NCBI GenBank assembly: GCA_900637135.1
Contig: LR134353.1
Span: 5,146,001 to 5,210,000 of the forward strand
Direction: 5' to 3'
DNA length: 64,000 bases
DNA from: Mycolicibacterium flavescens
Lineage (GTDB): Bacteria; Actinomycetota; Actinomycetes; Mycobacteriales; Mycobacteriaceae
Below, piece after piece: positions 54,733 to 63,611 of the stretch. The position numbers and the translations under genes were made by a program. The notes under the pieces were generated by a model. That model was not told the DNA's origin. It saw only the letters and a list, made by a program, of their open reading frames with translations, and ran no database searches. Positions within the stretch are counted from its first letter, which is position 1, and each line of letters begins with the position of its first letter.

Positions 54733-55599
54733 TCACCGCATGACGTGCGGATACTGCTTGGCAGGGTGTACATCGAACATGTCGCGGTACGACGGCGGCT
54801 GACGGTCGCCGTCGTCTTTGATGCCGTACTTGAGCGCCAACTCCGCCCCGATGAGCGTCCGGCCACTGACCTCCATCAGAGCCGGATCCCGATACAGCGC
54901 CCAGATGACATGGCCCGTCAGGTCGGGGGTTTCGGCGGTGTCCAGGATGTGCCCGAACTTCTCGGGATTACTCGCGATGATCCCGCGGACACGCTCGGTC
55001 AACAGCGACCCCATCCAGATCGACACCGCGGCGATGCCGAACTCCCGGAAGTCGACGGCCATATCGGCGGCCATCTTGTCGGTGCCGGCTTTGGGCACCC
55101 CGTACGCCGGCCCGAACGCGTAATGCACCGCACCCGACGAGGAGGTGAACGCGACCAGGCCGCTGCGCTGCGCAAGCATCAGCGGTGCGGCGTAGACGGT
55201 CGCGACATAGCTGCTGCGCAGTCCGACGTCGAGCGTGTCGATCACGTTCAGCGGTTCTTCCCAGAACTTCGTGCGCCCCATCATCTCGTCGCGGATCAGC
55301 GCTGCATTGTTCACCAGGATGTCGATGCGGCCCTGTTCGCGTCCGACTCGATCGAAGAACGCCTTGACCTGATCGTCGTCGCCGTGATCGACGCGGACCG
55401 CGATGCCCGTACCTCCGGCATCGGTGACCGCCTGTGCGGTCTCGTCGATCGTGCCCGACAGTCTCGAACCCTCTGCGTCACCGTTGTTCTGGGTTCGGCC
55501 CGTGACATAGACGGTGCACCCGTGGCTGCCCAGCGCGCGTGCGATGCCCGCGCCCGCACCGCGGCTGGCCCCTGTCACCACCGCGACTGTCCCGGTCAC
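54733..55599 (-). CDS. Short-chain dehydrogenase/reductase (catabolic cluster)
   Basis: This 288-residue SDR has TGTVAVVTGASRGAGAGIARA, DILVNNAAL and, at the catalytic site, FTSSSGAVHYAFGPAYGVPKAGTDK (in parts: FTSSSGAVH, AYGVPKAGTDK). The extended C-terminus ends in AKQYPHVMR. It is divergent from the GMC oxidoreductase gene and shares with it the palindrome at 55642-55657. I chose the GTG at 55599 because GAGGAG lies 9 nt upstream; the long frame beyond it is antisense to the GMC gene. Confidence 0.88.
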   Translation of the reverse strand: MTGTVAVVTGASRGAGAGIARALGSHGCTVYVTGRTQNNGDAEGSRLSGTIDETAQAVTDAGGTGIAVRVDHGDDDQVKAFFDRVGREQGRIDILVNNAALIRDEMMGRTKFWEEPLNVIDTLDVGLRSSYVATVYAAPLMLAQRSGLVAFTSSSGAVHYAFGPAYGVPKAGTDKMAADMAVDFREFGIAAVSIWMGSLLTERVRGIIASNPEKFGHILDTAETPDLTGHVIWALYRDPALMEVSGRTLIGAELALKYGIKDDGDRQPPSYRDMFDVHPAKQYPHVMR

Positions 55600-55641
55600 C
55601 TGATCACTCTCCTCGAACCTCGATCCGACTTCGAGGCTGTA

Positions 55642-55657
55642 CTGTACGCTCGTACAG
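55642..55657. promoter_or_regulatory. TetR-type operator, site 1 (SDR / GMC divergent promoter)
   Basis: CTGTACG-CT-CGTACAG has exact 7-bp inverted arms and a 2-nt spacer. It lies 36 bp upstream of the GMC start and 43 bp upstream of the SDR start. It is one of six sites fitting YYRTACG-NN-CGTAYAG in the cluster. Confidence 0.75.
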
Positions 55658-55692
55658 CGGAGTGGGTCGACTCGGGCTCGGAAGGACCATGC

Positions 55693-57294
55693 ATGACTAG
55701 GTACGACTACATCGTTGCCGGGGCCGGATCGGCCGGATGTGTTCTCGCCAACCGGTTGTCGGCCGACCCCCGCGTGTCGGTGCTGCTGGTCGAGGCCGGT
55801 GGATCCGACCGCCATCCGTTGTTCCGAATTCCCAAAGGGTCCGGAATGTTGTTCGAGAATGAGAAGTACGTGTGGCACTACACCACCACCCCGTTCGGGC
55901 CGGACGGCCATTCCGAACAGTGGATGCGCGGCAAGGTGCTCGGCGGTTCCAGCTCCATCAACGGGATGATCTACAACCGGGGCCACCGCGCCGACTACGA
56001 CCACCTCGAGCGGCTCGGCAATAAGGGTTGGGGTTGGGACGACATGTTGCCGATCTTCAAAGCCTTCGAGGACAACGAGTTCGGCGCCTCCCCCACCCGC
56101 GGCACCGGTGGCCCACTGCACATCTCGGTGCCGGATGGCCCCGATCCGCTGTGCGAGGAGATGATCACGGCAAGCACCCGTGCGGGGTTCGACAGGATCC
56201 AGGACATCAACGAGTCCGACGCCGAGCGGGTCGGGTATGCCACCTCGACGATCCGCAACGGGCGCCGGGTCAGCGCGGCAAGCGCGTTCCTCAAACCAGC
56301 TGTGCGGCGGCCGAATCTGACCGTCGCGACCAACACCGTCGCCCGTCGCATCCTGGTCGAGAACGGCAGGGCGGCCGGGTTGGAGGTCCACGGTCCGCGC
56401 GGTGTCGCCGAGGTCCGCGTCCGCCGAGAGGTCATCATCGCGCTCGGCAGCCTCAACAGCCCACGGCTGCTTCAGCTGTCCGGCATCGGGCCGCGGGACG
56501 TCTTGAAAGCTGCAGGTGTGCCCGTCGTCCTCGAGCGCGACAACGTCGGCCGCAGAATGCGTGAACACCGCTGTGCGGCACTGCGGTTCAGGCTGAAGGA
56601 GGATCTCGGGTACAACAAGCTGCTCTCGAGCAACCTCGGTCAGGCCATCACCGGCATGAAGTACCTGGCGAGTCGGAAGGGCCCGCTGGCCGCCCCCTCG
56701 TTCGACATCGTGGCGTTCGCCAAGTCACATGAGGGCGCCGACCGCGTCGACGGTCAGATCATGATGGGCCCGTGGACGCTTCCGCCTTACAACACCAGCG
56801 GTGAACCGGTGAGCATCGAACGCGAGCCCGGTATCTCCTGCCTCGGCATGGTGCTGCGCCCGACATCACAAGGCAGCGTGGAGATCACCTCGAACCGGCC
56901 GGACACGGCGCTGCGGATCGACCCCAATTACCTGTCCAGCCCTGAGGACCGGGAGACGATGGTTCGTCTGCTGCGCCGGATGCGCGCCATCTTCGAGCAG
57001 TCGCCGATCGCCGAACGCATCAGCCACGAGACATACCCAGGGCCTGCGGCGCGCAGCGACGACGAACTCGTCGACGCCGCCCTGGAGGGCGGATACTGCG
57101 GCTACCACGCCATCGGGACGTGCGCGATGGGTCCCGGTGACGACGACGTAGTCGACAGCGAGTTGCGCGTACGCGGCATCGACGATCTGCAGATCGTCGA
57201 CTGCTCGGTGCTGCCGACCATGGTGGCGGGCAACCTCAACGGGCCGGTCATGGCGGTGGCCTGGCGGGCCGCCGACCGGATTATCGACGGCTGA
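55693..57294 (+). CDS. GMC-family FAD-dependent alcohol oxidoreductase
   Basis: This 533-residue enzyme has the FAD motif YIVAGAGSAGCVLANRL, the GMC signature region GKVLGGSSSINGMIYNRG and the active-site pair His in GYHAIGTCAMG and Asn in GNLNGPVMAVAWRA. It oxidises alcohols to aldehydes or ketones, like choline dehydrogenase and alkanol dehydrogenases; the substrate is not readable. The ATG at 55693 follows GAAGGA. Its last 14 bases overlap the convergent P450 gene. Confidence 0.93.
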   Translation: MTRYDYIVAGAGSAGCVLANRLSADPRVSVLLVEAGGSDRHPLFRIPKGSGMLFENEKYVWHYTTTPFGPDGHSEQWMRGKVLGGSSSINGMIYNRGHRADYDHLERLGNKGWGWDDMLPIFKAFEDNEFGASPTRGTGGPLHISVPDGPDPLCEEMITASTRAGFDRIQDINESDAERVGYATSTIRNGRRVSAASAFLKPAVRRPNLTVATNTVARRILVENGRAAGLEVHGPRGVAEVRVRREVIIALGSLNSPRLLQLSGIGPRDVLKAAGVPVVLERDNVGRRMREHRCAALRFRLKEDLGYNKLLSSNLGQAITGMKYLASRKGPLAAPSFDIVAFAKSHEGADRVDGQIMMGPWTLPPYNTSGEPVSIEREPGISCLGMVLRPTSQGSVEITSNRPDTALRIDPNYLSSPEDRETMVRLLRRMRAIFEQSPIAERISHETYPGPAARSDDELVDAALEGGYCGYHAIGTCAMGPGDDDVVDSELRVRGIDDLQIVDCSVLPTMVAGNLNGPVMAVAWRAADRIIDG

Positions 57295-58474
57295 CGGCCG
57301 CAGGCATGGTGTCCCATCCGCGCACGGTCGATGACCTTGAGCGGCGCGCGTTTTCGAGGTCGATATCCCATTCGGGCCAGCGCTTGAGAACCTCTTCCAA
57401 CGCGATCCGGCCCTCCAGCCGTGCCAATGGTGCGCCGACGCAGAAGTGCGCCCCGCGACCGAAGGTCAAGTGCCCGCCCGGCTTGCGGTGGATGTCGAAG
57501 CGGTCCGGGTCGGCGAAGTGGCGGTCGTCGCGATTGGCCGACGCCAGCATCATCAGTAGCGCGCTGCCCGCGGGTACCGTTTGGCCCTGGAACTGCACAT
57601 CCTCGGTGGCGACGTAACGCGCGACGTGCGGACCCGGCGGCTCGTAGCGCAGCAGTTCTTCGATGGCGCCCGGCACCAGGGACAGATCGGCGGCGAGTTC
57701 CTTGCGCTGGTCCGGGTGCTCGGCGAGCACCTTGCCCATCCAGCCGAACAGCCGGCCGGTCGTCTCGACGCCCGCGCCGGCCACGACGGCCAGAAAGACG
57801 ACGATCTCCTCTCTGGTGAGCCCCCGGATAGTGCCCGTCTCGTCGGTGAACTCGACGTTGAGCAGTTCGGTGATCAGATCGTCGGACGGGTTGTTCTCGC
57901 GCCACGCAACGTAATCGGCGAACATGTCGCCGTCGAAGTAGTGGTCCTTGTCCACCGGCAGCGGCTTGCCCGGTTCGTTGCGCAATGACTCGTGTGCGTG
58001 GGCCCGGACCGCGGGCTGCTCGGCGTCGCGGATACCGACCAGCATGCCGATGGTCTTCATCGGCAGTTCGGCGCCGAGGTCGACCACGAAGTCGAACCGG
58101 TCGCCATCGGCCAGCGGATCCAGACACGCGATACAGAAGGACCGGACCTTCTCCTCGACCGCCCGGATCCGCTTGGGCGTGAAGGCCCGAGACACGATCG
58201 CGCGGTGGATGGTGTGCAGCGGCGGGTCCTCGTTGATGAAGACTCCCGGCGGCATCACCGGATCGACCATGACGACCTCGAGGATGTCACCTTTGGCCGA
58301 GCTGAGCCGTGCCGTGTCCCGCAGTGCGGCGTCCACGTCGTCGTAGCGGCTGACCCCCCAGAAGCCGTGGCGTTCGTTGTGGTACAGCGGAGCTTCTTCG
58401 CGCAGCCTGCGATACGTCGGGTAGGGGTCGAGATCGATTGCGACGTCCCAGGGGTCGTAGTAAAGGTCGCTCAC
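57281..58474 (-). CDS. Cytochrome P450 (first of two paralogues)
   Basis: This 397-residue P450 has the I-helix AGAGVETTGRLF, the ExxR in IEELLRYEPP and the heme-ligand loop FGRGAHFCVGAPLARLE. It is soluble, bacterial class I, and needs a ferredoxin that is not in the window. It shares about 86 of the first 120 aligned residues (hand count) with the P450 that runs off the right edge. The GTG at 58474 has GAGGAG 6 nt upstream; the frame extends 28 codons further. It is divergent from the NtaA-type gene, with two operator-like sites between. Confidence 0.94.
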   Translation of the reverse strand: MSDLYYDPWDVAIDLDPYPTYRRLREEAPLYHNERHGFWGVSRYDDVDAALRDTARLSSAKGDILEVVMVDPVMPPGVFINEDPPLHTIHRAIVSRAFTPKRIRAVEEKVRSFCIACLDPLADGDRFDFVVDLGAELPMKTIGMLVGIRDAEQPAVRAHAHESLRNEPGKPLPVDKDHYFDGDMFADYVAWRENNPSDDLITELLNVEFTDETGTIRGLTREEIVVFLAVVAGAGVETTGRLFGWMGKVLAEHPDQRKELAADLSLVPGAIEELLRYEPPGPHVARYVATEDVQFQGQTVPAGSALLMMLASANRDDRHFADPDRFDIHRKPGGHLTFGRGAHFCVGAPLARLEGRIALEEVLKRWPEWDIDLENARRSRSSTVRGWDTMPAAVSRR

Positions 58475-58493
58475 ACGATTCTCCTCGGAAAGT

Positions 58494-58531
58494 TTGTACG
58501 AGCATATAGCATCGGCTATACGGTCGTATAG
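58494..58531. promoter_or_regulatory. TetR-type operators, sites 2 and 3 (P450 / NtaA divergent promoter)
   Basis: Site 2 is TTGTACG-AG-CATATAG at 58494-58509 (two mismatches to the consensus). Site 3 is CTATACG-GT-CGTATAG at 58516-58531, with exact 7-bp arms. Their centres are 22 bp apart, about two helical turns. Site 3 abuts the ribosome-binding site GGGAGGAGG of the NtaA-type gene. Confidence 0.75.
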
Positions 58532-58544
58532 GGAGGAGGGCTCG

Positions 58545-59915
58545 ATGCCCAAGCGCATGATCGTGACCCTGCTGGTGATGAACTCGGTCGGTCACAACTT
58601 TCAGGGCGGCTGGCGGCATCCGCGCGCCCGTAACCGGGATTTCAAGACCTTCGACCTGTGGACGGAGCTGGCGCGCAAGGCCGAAGCCGCCAAGATCGAC
58701 GCATTCTTCTTCACTGACACGCTCGGCGTACAAGGCGAATACAACGGGTCGGGCAACGTGGTGTTCGAACAAGCCATGAACGTGCCGATCGGTGACTGCA
58801 CGATGCTGATTCCCGCACTCGCCCGCGAAACCGAGCACATCGGGTTCCTCTACACGAGTTCAGTGATCCAGCAGCACCCGTTCGTATTCGCCAGGCAGGT
58901 TTCCACGCTCGACCATCTCAGCGGCGGCCGGGTCGGCTGGAACATCGTCACCTCTGCCAACGAGCGCGCATTCGCCAATCTGGGTGTACCCGGTCAGATG
59001 TCACACGACGACCGATACGAGTGGGCGAAGGAGTACGTCGACGTCGTCTACAAACTCTGGGAGGGCTCCTGGGACATCGGCGCGGTGGTCGACGACCCGG
59101 CCAGCGGTGTGTACGCCGATCCGGCGAAGGTGCACGAGATCAACCACGTCGGACAGCGCTACCGCGTTCGCGGGTACAACCTGATGGAGCCGTCGCCCCA
59201 ACGGGTTCCACTGCTGGCGCAGGCAGGCGGGTCGCCCGCAGGCCTCGAATTCGCCGCCAACCACGCCGAGTTGATGTTCCTGTCGGCGTTCACCCCCGAA
59301 ACCATCGCCCAGCAGGTGGCCGCCGTGCGGGGGCTGGCGCGCGAACGCGGCCGCTCGGCCGACGACATCTTGTTCCTGCAGGGGCTGATGTTCGTCGTCG
59401 GTTCCACCGACGAGGAAGCCAACCGCAAGTGGATGGAGCTCGAGGAGTGGCGCAGCACCGAGGCGCAGACCGCATACTTCGCCAGCCTGAGCGGAATGGA
59501 CTTGGGCCAGTACGACCCCGCCACACCGCTGGTCGACCTGATCGACGAGATGCCAGGTATCCGCGGAGCATTTCTCTCGTTGATCAACGCGTGGCCCGAG
59601 GGAGGGACGCCGACGATCAACGATTTCGTGTCGACGATGTCGTTGCCGCAGATGGTGGTCGGATCACCGGAGACGATCGCGACCCGGTTGCTCGAGTTCC
59701 AGGCCGCCGGGTCGGACGGCATTCAGGTCATGAACATGCTGATGCCGGAGAGCTACGACGAGTTCTTCGACCATGTCGTACCGGTGCTGCAGGACAAGGG
59801 CCTGATGCAGACCGAGTACCGTCCCGGCACGCTGCGGGAGAAGATCTTCGGCGCCGACGACCCTCACATCAGCCCTCGACATCCGGCGTTCGGATATCGC
59901 GGCATGTTCAGCTGA
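58545..59915 (+). CDS. FMN-dependent monooxygenase of the NtaA/SnaA/DszA type
   Basis: This 456-residue luciferase-fold protein has the family start MPKRMIVTLLVMNSVGHNFQ, WRHPRAR, the core YTSSVIQQHPFVFARQVSTL, DHLSGGRVGWNIVTSANE and the C-terminal MSLPQMVVGSPETIATRL. These enzymes use FMNH2 from a separate reductase to hydroxylate or cleave C-S and C-N bonds, or to insert oxygen in ring ketones. The substrate is unknown. The ATG at 58545 has GGGAGGAGGG. TetR follows after 55 bp. Confidence 0.92.
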   Translation: MPKRMIVTLLVMNSVGHNFQGGWRHPRARNRDFKTFDLWTELARKAEAAKIDAFFFTDTLGVQGEYNGSGNVVFEQAMNVPIGDCTMLIPALARETEHIGFLYTSSVIQQHPFVFARQVSTLDHLSGGRVGWNIVTSANERAFANLGVPGQMSHDDRYEWAKEYVDVVYKLWEGSWDIGAVVDDPASGVYADPAKVHEINHVGQRYRVRGYNLMEPSPQRVPLLAQAGGSPAGLEFAANHAELMFLSAFTPETIAQQVAAVRGLARERGRSADDILFLQGLMFVVGSTDEEANRKWMELEEWRSTEAQTAYFASLSGMDLGQYDPATPLVDLIDEMPGIRGAFLSLINAWPEGGTPTINDFVSTMSLPQMVVGSPETIATRLLEFQAAGSDGIQVMNMLMPESYDEFFDHVVPVLQDKGLMQTEYRPGTLREKIFGADDPHISPRHPAFGYRGMFS

Positions 59916-59970
59916 GGGCCCGCGCCGCGGCGGGTGCGAGAATGTTCGTCAGCCAATCTGAGAGGTGACG

Positions 59971-60603
59971 ATGGCAGCATCGCCCCGCCGCGTCGGCGCG
60001 GAGACGTCGAAGACACGTGACACCCTGCTCGACGCCGTTGAGAAGATGATGCTCGAAGAGGGATACGCCAGCGTGAGCTATCGCGCGCTGGCCGCGAAGG
60101 CCGGCGTCACCGCGAGCCTGGTGCAGTACTACTTCCCCTCGCTCGACGACATCTTCTTGGCCGCGATCCGCCGCTACTCGGAGCGCAATCTCGCGGTGTT
60201 GAGCAAGGCGCTCGAGACACGGTCCGAGGATCCGCTCCATGCGCTGTGGGAGTACAGCTGGGACGAGGCGACCGGTGCCCTGATCACCGAATTCATGGCG
60301 CTGGGCAACCATCGCAAGTCGATCGCGTCGGAGATCGCCGAGGTCACCAACCGGGTCCGCGAGATACAGGTCGACGCGCTGGCGCAGCGGTATGGCGCCC
60401 GCACCCGATTTGAGGGCGACCTGTCGTTGGGTGCCGCCGTACTGCTGATCACCGGAATCCCCAAGTTTCTCAACCTCGAAGAGGGTGTCGGCGTCGACGC
60501 AGCGCACACCGACGTCGTCAAGGCTGTCGAGAAGTACCTCGACGCGATCGAACCGCGACCCGCGCGCCGCAAGCCGAGGAAGGGTTCGTCCACTCGCCGC
60601 TGA
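59971..60603 (+). CDS. TetR family regulator, probable regulator of the catabolic cluster
   Basis: This 210-residue protein has the TetR helix-turn-helix SYRALAAKAGVTASLVQYYFPS (split as SYRALAAKAGV and TASLVQYYFPS) and a C-terminal ligand domain. It is the only regulator in the catabolic cluster, which makes it the best candidate to bind the shared palindrome. No such palindrome lies in the 55-bp gap before it, so it is probably co-transcribed with the NtaA-type gene and self-controlled through it. The ATG follows GAGAGGTGACG. Confidence 0.9.
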   Translation: MAASPRRVGAETSKTRDTLLDAVEKMMLEEGYASVSYRALAAKAGVTASLVQYYFPSLDDIFLAAIRRYSERNLAVLSKALETRSEDPLHALWEYSWDEATGALITEFMALGNHRKSIASEIAEVTNRVREIQVDALAQRYGARTRFEGDLSLGAAVLLITGIPKFLNLEEGVGVDAAHTDVVKAVEKYLDAIEPRPARRKPRKGSSTRR

Positions 60604-60625
60604 CCGTGCTATACATCTGCATGGG

Positions 60626-60641
60626 TTGTACGTTCGTATAG
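60626..60641. promoter_or_regulatory. TetR-type operator, site 4 (upstream of SDR)
   Basis: TTGTACG-TT-CGTATAG matches the cluster consensus (arms differ from each other at two bases). It lies 28 bp upstream of the SDR start at 60669 and 23 bp after the TetR stop, giving the SDR gene its own regulated promoter. Confidence 0.7.
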
Positions 60642-60668
60642 CAAAGCTCGAGCAAGGGGATGGACGAC

Positions 60669-61412
60669 GTGAACCGCGTAGCAGTGGTCACCGGCGGCGG
60701 TTCGGGGCTGGGCCGGTCGATAGCCGAGCATCTCGCCCGCGAGGGGCATTCCGTCGCGGTTCTGGATGTCAATGGCGACTCCGCTTCGCTAGCCGCCGAC
60801 GATCTGCGGGCGGCGGGAGCCCACGCGGTCGGCCTCCAGGTCGACGTGTCCGATCAGAGCGCGGTGAATGCAGCGTTCGAGGCGGCACGAAACACGTTGG
60901 GCCCGGTCGGAATTCTTGTCACGAGCGCCGCGCTGGCCGGGTTCACGAAATTCGACCAGATCACCCTCGACGAGTGGAACCGCTACCTCGCGGTCAACCT
61001 GACGGGCACCTTCCTGTGTCTGCAGGCCGCGCTGCCTGACATGGTCGCTTCGCAGTGGGGGCGCATCGTCACCATCTCGTCGGCCGCGGGCCAGAACGGC
61101 GCCGTCCATCAGGGCCACTACTCGGCGACCAAGGGCGGGGTCATAGCGATGACCAAGACCGTTGCCGCGGAGTACGCGGCACGGGGGATCACCGCCAACA
61201 CCATCCCGCCGTTCGTCATCGACACCCCGATGCTGCGCGCACAACAGCGCGCCAAGAAACTGCCGCCGGCAGAGATGCTGGTGCGCGCGATTCCCGCCGG
61301 ACGCCTGGGCACCGGCGACGACGTGGCGGCCACGTGTGCGTTCCTGTGTTCGGAGGGCGCGGGTTACGTCACCGGTCAGGTGATCGGTGTCAACGGCGGG
61401 GCGGTGCTGTGA
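60669..61412 (+). CDS. Short-chain dehydrogenase/reductase (catabolic cluster)
   Basis: This 247-residue SDR has TGGGSGLGRSIAEHLA, LVTSAALAG and the catalytic ISSAAGQNGAVHQGHYSATKGG (in parts: ISSAAGQNG, HYSATKGG). The C-terminus ends YVTGQVIGVNGGAVL. I chose the GTG at 60669 because AAGGGGA lies 8 nt upstream; the ATG at 60660 has that sequence directly adjacent, too close. Its 3' end is 4 bp from the convergent VOC gene. Confidence 0.9.
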   Translation: MNRVAVVTGGGSGLGRSIAEHLAREGHSVAVLDVNGDSASLAADDLRAAGAHAVGLQVDVSDQSAVNAAFEAARNTLGPVGILVTSAALAGFTKFDQITLDEWNRYLAVNLTGTFLCLQAALPDMVASQWGRIVTISSAAGQNGAVHQGHYSATKGGVIAMTKTVAAEYAARGITANTIPPFVIDTPMLRAQQRAKKLPPAEMLVRAIPAGRLGTGDDVAATCAFLCSEGAGYVTGQVIGVNGGAVL

Positions 61413-61416
61413 CGGC

Positions 61417-61848
61417 TCAGCCCGCCGGTGGCACCGGCCGCACCCTGTTGTGCACCAATTCGATGAGCTGACCCTCCGGATCGCGTGCCATACAGGCGAA
61501 TCCGCCTCCGGGGTCGGCGATGATCGTGCCGCCTGCGGAGGTGACCGCCGCCTGCGCCGCGGCGATGTCCTCGACGGCGATCGACAGGTGGGTGAGGCCT
61601 GCGGTGACCATGCCGCGTTCGGGCTCATCCGGTGCGGGGTGCCCCGAAAACGTCAGCAGCTGCAGTACGAAGCCGTCGTTCTGCAGGTATGCGGCTTCGA
61701 ACCCGATCGGCGGGGTGAGCGGAAGCAATCCGGCCGCCATCTCGTCGGGGATCGTCAACCGCTTCACCTCGGCGAATCCCAGGGCTTTGTAGAACCGCTT
61801 CGAGTTGTCGAGGTCGCGAACGCGTAAGCCGACATGGCTGACACCCAT
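61417..61848 (-). CDS. VOC-family (glyoxalase-like) protein of the catabolic cluster
   Basis: This 143-residue protein has SHVGLRVRDLDNSKRFYKAL and the second module LTHLSIAVEDIAAAQAAV, ending FACMARDPEGQLIELVH. It would bind a metal and handle a small substrate, for example as a hydrolase-like or epimerase-like step. The ATG at 61848 lies 1 bp after the SDR stop, so it is in the same minus-strand transcript. Confidence 0.87.
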   Translation of the reverse strand: MGVSHVGLRVRDLDNSKRFYKALGFAEVKRLTIPDEMAAGLLPLTPPIGFEAAYLQNDGFVLQLLTFSGHPAPDEPERGMVTAGLTHLSIAVEDIAAAQAAVTSAGGTIIADPGGGFACMARDPEGQLIELVHNRVRPVPPAG

Positions 61849-61849
61849 G

Positions 61850-62626
61850 TCACACCCCCGCCGGGCCGGGGCCGCCATGCATGTACAGCGTCTGGCCCGA
61901 ACAGAAACTGGAGGCGTCGGAGGCGAAGAATAGTACGCCGTGCCCGATCTCGTCGGGCTCGCCGACGCGGCCCGCGCCGTTGGTCTGGCCGATCATGTCG
62001 ATGTCGAAACCCTGCCGCTGCGCGTCGGATTCGAGGCCGGGTGTGCGGATGGCCCCGCAGGCGATCGCGTTGACCCGCACGCCTTTACGGGTCCACGCCG
62101 CGGCCATCGACCCGGTCAGGTTGTTCAGCCCGGCCTTGGCCGCGGCGTAGGCCACCGCCTGCGGCATCGCCAGCAGGCTGGCGCCCGAGGAGATGTTGAC
62201 GATGGCGCCCTTACCCTGCTTGATCATCGGCTCGACCGCCGCGCGCGACAGGTACCAAGCGCTCGACAGGTTCAGGTCGAGAACGTGCTGCCACTCGTCG
62301 TCGGTCCACTTCATGATCGACTTCGTCTCGCCGCCACCGGCGTTGTTCACCAGCACGTCGACGCGACCGAACTCGACCAGCGTCGTGTCGACCAACGCGC
62401 GACACGCGTCGGCCCGGGTGACGTCGGTCGGCACCGCCAGCGCGCGGCGGCCCAGCGACTCGATCTCGCTCACGGTGGACTTCAACGGTTCGGCGCGGCG
62501 CCCGGCGAGCACGATGTCGGCGCCGCGTTCGGCCAGCGTCAGTGCCGATCCGCGGCCGATGCCGGTTCCGCCACCGGTGATGACGGCGACCCGCCCCTCC
62601 ATCGAGAATCTGTCGTTCACGGTCAT
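61850..62626 (-). CDS. Short-chain dehydrogenase/reductase (catabolic cluster)
   Basis: This 258-residue SDR has VAVITGGGTGIGRGSALTLA, LVNNAGGGETK and the catalytic NISSGASLLAMPQAVAYAAAK (in parts: NISSGASLL, VAYAAAKAG). The C-terminus ends with FCSGQTLYMHGGPGPAGV. It follows the luciferase-like gene by 22 bp on the minus strand and precedes the VOC gene by 1 bp. The substrate is unknown. Confidence 0.9.
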   Translation of the reverse strand: MTVNDRFSMEGRVAVITGGGTGIGRGSALTLAERGADIVLAGRRAEPLKSTVSEIESLGRRALAVPTDVTRADACRALVDTTLVEFGRVDVLVNNAGGGETKSIMKWTDDEWQHVLDLNLSSAWYLSRAAVEPMIKQGKGAIVNISSGASLLAMPQAVAYAAAKAGLNNLTGSMAAAWTRKGVRVNAIACGAIRTPGLESDAQRQGFDIDMIGQTNGAGRVGEPDEIGHGVLFFASDASSFCSGQTLYMHGGPGPAGV

Positions 62627-62648
62627 GCCCTTCCCATTCTGGTGTGGT

Positions 62649-63515
62649 CTATCGGGTTGCTGGCCAACGGAGTTCGTCGGCCGTGGTGGCGTAACGATCG
62701 AGGAAGCTCAGTGTCGTCGACGGGTCGTCGCCATCGCGCCGACCGCCGCCGAGGACGACCCGGTTGAAGCCGAGGTCCCGGTATCGCGAGAGCTTGTCGG
62801 GTTTCGGATCGCCCCAGGCCATGACCGTCAGGTCCAGCGCCAACGGATCGCGGCCGGCGTCCTCGGCGGCATGCCGGTAGTCGGCCAATGCCGCACCCAG
62901 GTCGCGGAACGCCGCATCGCCGGGCAACCAGCCGTCGGCCCAACCGAGACACTCGCGCGTCCCCCTCGGGCCCGTGGTGGCCGCCAACAGCGGCGGATGT
63001 GGCCGCTGAACCGGCTTGGGATAACTCCATACCGGCCCGAAACTGTAGAACTGCCCGTGGTGTTCGGCCTCGTCGTCGACCCACAGCTTCTTCAGAGCGG
63101 CGACCATGTCGCTCAAGGCGCGGTACCGGTCCTTCCACGCGATCGGACTGCTCGCTTCCAGTTCCGTGCGCATACCCACGCCTACGCCCAGCAGCAGGCG
63201 GCCCCCGCTCATCTGATCCAGCGTCGCGACTTGCTTTGCGAACGTGAATAATTCGCGTTCCAGCGGTAGAGCCACCGAGGTGCCGACCCGCAACGTCCTC
63301 GTCGCCCGCGCAGCGACCGTCAGCGACAGGAAAGGATCCCACATCTGCTTCTGCGCCTCGAGCAGGCCGGCGGGGAGCTGCCCGCGGGCGGCCACCGGGA
63401 TCTGCGGGTGCTCCCCGAGCCACAGCGACTCGAATCCCCGCGACTCGAGCTCGGCAGCGAGCACATCGGCTTCGAGGTCGCGCGGTGTGTTGAGGGAGAC
63501 GAAACCGAGGTCCAC
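62649..63515 (-). CDS. Luciferase-fold, F420-dependent-type oxidoreductase
   Basis: This 288-residue LLM protein has VDLGFVSLNTPRDLEADVLA, SLWLGEHPQIPV, AARATRTLRVGTSVALPLE and DQMSGGRLLLGVGVGMRTEL (in parts). The pattern fits the F420-dependent class found in mycobacteria. I chose the GTG at 63515 because AAGGAG lies 7 nt upstream; the GTG at 63521 is only 1 nt away. It is the first gene of the minus-strand trio (this, SDR, VOC), facing the P450 on the right through two operator-like sites. Confidence 0.88.
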   Translation of the reverse strand: MDLGFVSLNTPRDLEADVLAAELESRGFESLWLGEHPQIPVAARGQLPAGLLEAQKQMWDPFLSLTVAARATRTLRVGTSVALPLERELFTFAKQVATLDQMSGGRLLLGVGVGMRTELEASSPIAWKDRYRALSDMVAALKKLWVDDEAEHHGQFYSFGPVWSYPKPVQRPHPPLLAATTGPRGTRECLGWADGWLPGDAAFRDLGAALADYRHAAEDAGRDPLALDLTVMAWGDPKPDKLSRYRDLGFNRVVLGGGRRDGDDPSTTLSFLDRYATTADELRWPATR

Positions 63516-63546
63516 CCTCACGCTCCTTTACGCCGTCGCCATTGTG

Positions 63547-63580
63547 CCATACGATCGTACAGTGCCATACGTTCGTACAA
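63547..63580. promoter_or_regulatory. TetR-type operators, sites 5 and 6 (LLM / P450 divergent promoter)
   Basis: CCATACG-AT-CGTACAG at 63547-63562 and CCATACG-TT-CGTACAA at 63565-63580 fit the cluster consensus. Their centres are 18 bp apart. They lie 31 bp upstream of both flanking starts (63515 and 63612). Confidence 0.7.
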
Positions 63581-63611
63581 CAAGCGCTCGTCTGAGCGGA
63601 AGGCTTTCACC